From positions 30,060 to 94,059 of the forward strand of contig NZ_FQVH01000006.1 in NCBI RefSeq assembly GCF_900129075.1: 64,000 bases of DNA. The letters run 5' to 3'. The position numbers and the translations under genes were made by a program. The notes beneath the pieces are model-generated. The model had not been told where the DNA came from. It saw only the letters and a program-made list of their open reading frames with translations, and did no database searches. The DNA is from Caldanaerobius fijiensis DSM 17918. GTDB taxonomy: Bacteria > Bacillota > Thermoanaerobacteria > Thermoanaerobacterales > Caldanaerobiaceae. This document shows, one piece after another, positions 61,554-64,000 of this stretch (positions are counted from its first letter, which is position 1; every line of letters starts with the position of its first letter).

Positions 61554-62519
61554 ATGGGAAACAGGACGACATTTAAAAAAATAGTGATATTTATGGTCTT
61601 TGAAATTCTTTTTACTCTGGTTACCCTACCTTACATGATCTTTTATGGCCCTTTTACTAACGTGCGCAATACTCTGGTAACCACGGCAATGACTACATTT
61701 AAGCATCAATACCTGGCTACCCTTTTTTTACCAAAAGACGTCATAGACAAGATAATGAAGAAAAATTCCAGCAGCATAAAGTCTGGTGCCAGTAATAAAA
61801 ACCTTATAAACTTTAAAAACAACCACGATAACTCTATTGAGTTGTATAATGTAAGCGGAGCGCATTTTAAAGGTAAGCTGTTACTAATACATGATCCCAC
61901 AAGAATATACGTGGGATACTCTTATTATATACCTAAAAAAGGCGAAACCACCAGTTCTATTGCCAGAAGAAACCATGCCATTGCCGCCATAAATGCGGGC
62001 GGATTTGTAGACAGCGGCATGAAAGGAACAGGTGGCGCTCCACAGGGAATTATAATACACGATTACAAAGTAATCTACAGCACCGATACCAACCCCGACG
62101 ATAATGTCAGCTTGATAGGGTTCACAGGGGATGGCAAATTGCTTGTAGGTCAATATAAATACAAAGATATACCGTTTCTGTCAATAAAGGAGGCTGTTAG
62201 TTTTGGTCCGGCACTGGTCATCGACGGCAAACCCATGATAGAAAAAGGTGACGGAGGTTGGGGTATAGCTCCGAGAACTGCTATAGGTCAAAGAAAAGAT
62301 GGAACGGTTATATTCCTGGTCATCGACGGCAGATCTCTCAGAAGCGTAGGAGCAACCCTTAGGGATGTGCAGAATATAATGCTAAAGTTTGGTGCATATA
62401 ATGCTGTAAACCTGGACGGTGGTTCTTCTACTACCATGTATTTTAAGGGTAAAATAATAAACAATCCATCTGATGCTTTAGGAGAAAGATTGGTGCCCAC
62501 TATATTCTACGCTAAATAA
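61554..62519 (+). CDS. Membrane-anchored phosphodiester glycosidase (NAGPA family)
   Basis: 321 residues. One N-terminal membrane helix (IVIFMVFEILFTLVTLPYMI) and a NAGPA/DUF2233 domain (about 100-320) with AAINAGGFVDSG, GIAPRTAIGQRKDG and AVNLDGGSSTTMYFKG. Single-domain relative of the fusion at 1.2-3.6 kb. Likely acts on a phosphodiester-linked surface polymer modified also by the neighbouring deacetylase. SD GGAGAGA precedes the ATG. Confidence 0.92.
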   Translation: MGNRTTFKKIVIFMVFEILFTLVTLPYMIFYGPFTNVRNTLVTTAMTTFKHQYLATLFLPKDVIDKIMKKNSSSIKSGASNKNLINFKNNHDNSIELYNVSGAHFKGKLLLIHDPTRIYVGYSYYIPKKGETTSSIARRNHAIAAINAGGFVDSGMKGTGGAPQGIIIHDYKVIYSTDTNPDDNVSLIGFTGDGKLLVGQYKYKDIPFLSIKEAVSFGPALVIDGKPMIEKGDGGWGIAPRTAIGQRKDGTVIFLVIDGRSLRSVGATLRDVQNIMLKFGAYNAVNLDGGSSTTMYFKGKIINNPSDALGERLVPTIFYAK

Positions 62520-62570
62520 CAAAGATATATTGAAAAAGACTTATAAGAAAGGGGGTAAGGCATTTTACTT

Positions 62571-62594
62571 CCCGAATAGAACTAAAGATTCGGG
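62571..62594. repeat. Inverted repeat upstream of the last plus-strand gene
   Basis: CCCGAAT (62571-62577) and ATTCGGG (62588-62594) with a 10-nt loop, 18 nt before the ATG. No T tract follows, so it is more likely a leader structure than a terminator. Confidence 0.45.
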
Positions 62595-62612
62595 ACTCTA
62601 TGCCTGATTTCT

Positions 62613-63644
62613 ATGAGAATTTTAAAAAAGCTTTTACTGTGGGCGGGAGTATCTCTTTTATTGCAAATAATTTCTTTATATTATGTGAATAATTACTTCT
62701 TGGCCGACAAAAGTACCTTTATGTCAGAAAAAGTATACTCAGAAACAAAAGAGATGCCAAAAAACATAGCATTTAAAGTACCTAAAAACACATCAAACAT
62801 ACAGCCATCATATGATGGTAGCTATATCGCATATATGAAAAATCACAATCTCATTATATACAAATCCAGTACATCAAAGGATAATAAACCTTATGGGCTC
62901 GGCATAGACAATGTAGATTATTATAAGTGGCTTCCTGATAGAAACAGGTTATTATATACTCAAATAGAGCACCGCAGGTTAAGCGACAAAATAACAATAA
63001 ACGCATACTACCTGGATAGTAATAAAAAACAGACCGTAAACAGTATAACGTACTTACCACGCAATAGTTCTGTTTCGGATATAGAGGTTTCACCTCTAAC
63101 AAACATGATATATATAAAAGTTTCCGGCGGTGATGGATATGACAGATTATACCAAATCAATATAATGGGTACCATAAAAAAGATATGGACTCCGGTAAGA
63201 AAAATAATCAAAATGCGCGAGACCCAGGAAACCGATAATCTGGTGTATCAGTCCTCCAACAACATTATTCACGTCATTAGAGACGGCAAGGAAGATACCT
63301 ACTTAAGTTACAATAAATACGCCCTAATAGGCATAGACAGCAAGGATCGAGTATATCTAGGGCGTTTAAACGGCACAGAAATTACAAAAATATATTATGG
63401 TTATCTGGACAAGCCTTTAAAATTATGGAATACAATTACATTACCAAAACCGTTAAACCCTGATAATGTGGTCATAGGAAATGGGGACAACCTATATTCG
63501 ATACAAAATGGCAAAGAGCTAAAGGGTATAAAGGAAAATACTGTTGTCAGCGGACCAGGAAGCATAATGTACCTTGATAATAAACTAATCGCCTTTAGAA
63601 ATGCTGACACTGTTGTAATCAAAAAGATACAGCGCTACAATTGA
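62613..63644 (+). CDS. Membrane-anchored protein of unknown function, beta-propeller-like
   Basis: 343 residues. N-terminal hydrophobic segment (LLLWAGVSLLLQIISLYYV, about 6-24), then repeated beta-strand units such as IQPSYDGSYIAYMKNHNLIIYK, YYKWLPDRNRLLYTQIE and VSPLTNMIYIKVSGGDGYDRLYQI, reminiscent of a propeller lacking strong blade motifs. No SD precedes the ATG; a GGGGG stretch is at 62,551 and a CCCGAAT/ATTCGGG hairpin lies at 62,571-62,594 between. It may be in the operon with the deacetylase and glycosidase genes. Confidence 0.75.
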   Translation: MRILKKLLLWAGVSLLLQIISLYYVNNYFLADKSTFMSEKVYSETKEMPKNIAFKVPKNTSNIQPSYDGSYIAYMKNHNLIIYKSSTSKDNKPYGLGIDNVDYYKWLPDRNRLLYTQIEHRRLSDKITINAYYLDSNKKQTVNSITYLPRNSSVSDIEVSPLTNMIYIKVSGGDGYDRLYQINIMGTIKKIWTPVRKIIKMRETQETDNLVYQSSNNIIHVIRDGKEDTYLSYNKYALIGIDSKDRVYLGRLNGTEITKIYYGYLDKPLKLWNTITLPKPLNPDNVVIGNGDNLYSIQNGKELKGIKENTVVSGPGSIMYLDNKLIAFRNADTVVIKKIQRYN

Positions 63645-63725
63645 TTGAGCTTACAACCGGCAAAGTCAATTTTTAAGTATCTTAAGCACTATATGAGACT
63701 GTAAAAAATTTTGTGTAAAATGATT

Positions 63726-63782
63726 AAAAACCTCTTTCTTGGTAAGAATTCAAAAATAAAACAAACCGAGAAGGAGGTTTTT
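63726..63782 (+). promoter_or_regulatory. Hairpin masking the transposase SD
   Basis: AAAAACCTCTTTCTTGG (63726-63742) pairs with CCGAGAAGGAGGTTTTT (63766-63782) over 17 positions, two of them G-U wobble pairs. The SD AAGGAGG is inside the stem. Transcripts entering from outside would be poorly translated, a known safeguard of several insertion sequences. Confidence 0.7.
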
Positions 63783-63786
63783 AAAA

Positions 63787-64000
63787 ATGTCAATTTTGAC
63801 AAAGGAACAATTAAAAAATTTCATCAGTGAAAACAATATTCAATCTATTCCAGACCTTTATGCGTCATTAAAAAACCTTTTTAAAGATACTATCCAAGAA
63901 ATGCTTGAAGCAGAGCTTTCTACAGAGCTTGGATATGAAAAGTATGAGAAGAAAGATAAAGATACTCCAAACTCAAGAAATGGATATACTCAAAAGACTG
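63787..64000 (+). CDS. IS256-family transposase, N-terminal part
   Basis: At least 71 codons, from the ATG at 63787 (SD AAGGAGG) to the window end. The segment LFKDTIQEMLEAELSTELGYEKYEK and NSRNGYTQKT is typical of the N-terminus of IS256/Mutator transposases (about 400 residues). The DDE catalytic region is outside the window, so integrity cannot be judged. Confidence 0.9.
   Translation, partial: MSILTKEQLKNFISENNIQSIPDLYASLKNLFKDTIQEMLEAELSTELGYEKYEKKDKDTPNSRNGYTQKT

Larger units (their letters stand above)
63695..64000 (+). mobile_element. IS256-family insertion sequence, left part
   Basis: The element appears to start at about 63,695 with GAGACTGTAAAAAATTTTGT, which has the look of an IS256-family terminal inverted repeat. 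A transposase gene follows, running off the window. The right end and target duplication are outside the window, so the family call rests on the transposase start. Confidence 0.8.

Noticed and set aside
1..64000. CRISPR array, rRNA genes or replication origin
   Set aside because: No regularly spaced direct repeats, no rRNA sequence and no DnaA-box cluster were found on reading both strands.

Overview
The window looks like chromosome of a low-GC, anaerobic, spore-forming Firmicute of the thermophilic clostridial type (Thermoanaerobacterales-like). The basis is the AT-rich sequence, Bacillus/Clostridium-style Shine-Dalgarno (SD) sites, a trimeric-type [FeFe] hydrogenase operon, sporulation genes (yyaC, ytxC, ymxH, ylxY, tepA, ylzJ homologues), a tRNA-Thr-responsive T-box and a cyclic-di-AMP riboswitch. 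The genus is an inference. Most genes lie on the minus strand.

Layout. 1-1000: a truncated URO-D-fold gene and three tRNAs (Thr, Glu, Pro). 1.2-7 kb: a secreted phosphodiester glycosidase fusion, yyaC, a chemoreceptor and a LacI-type regulator. 7-15 kb: citramalate synthase, a NOL1/NOP2/sun RNA methyltransferase, a DUF2089/DUF4097/SHOCT operon, and thiI with its cysteine desulfurase. 15-21.5 kb: a membrane-anchored unknown, a NifU scaffold, a long structured leader with a 25-codon upstream ORF, a MgtE-N/CBS protein, an NRAMP-family transporter with altered metal site, a DUF3006 protein and a compact FtsH-like protease. 21.6-30 kb: an NAD(P)-linked electron-bifurcating-type hydrogenase operon (hndA, GHKL ATPase, hndB, hndC, hndD) preceded by a putative H2/redox sensor module (DRTGG, RsbW-like ATPase, sensory [FeFe]-hydrogenase, DRTGG, PHP phosphoesterase).

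30-36 kb: typA, a c-di-AMP-riboswitch-controlled SH3/NlpC-P60 wall hydrolase, a LUD protein, a zinc ribbon, a Sfp-type phosphopantetheinyl transferase and tRNA-Pro(CGG). 36-51.7 kb (minus strand): the conserved block rimP-nusA-ylxR-ylxQ-infB-rbfA-nrnA-truB-ribF-rpsO-pnp...ylxY-ymxH-dapG-tepA-ylzJ, interrupted between pnp and ylxY by a self-contained GH3 glycosidase unit with its own cre-like operator and promoter. 51.7-60.5 kb: a ferritin-like protein, a CobD-like aminotransferase, a ROK glucokinase, an MsmK-type sugar-ABC ATPase, thrS with its T-box, DUF445, ytxC and a DUF6873-like protein. 60.6-63.6 kb (plus strand): a polysaccharide deacetylase, a second phosphodiester glycosidase and an unknown anchored protein. 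An IS256-family element enters at 63,695 and runs off the end.

The most unusual item is the leader at about 16,650-16,805. Three mutually exclusive complementary segments would hide or expose the SD of the MgtE-N/CBS gene, and one segment lies inside a small upstream ORF. The downstream transporter lacks the NRAMP transition-metal residues and resembles NRAMP-related Mg2+ transporters. Together they suggest a two-gene divalent-cation uptake system under leader control, which I do not recognise as a described riboswitch class. No CRISPR array, rRNA or replication origin was seen.
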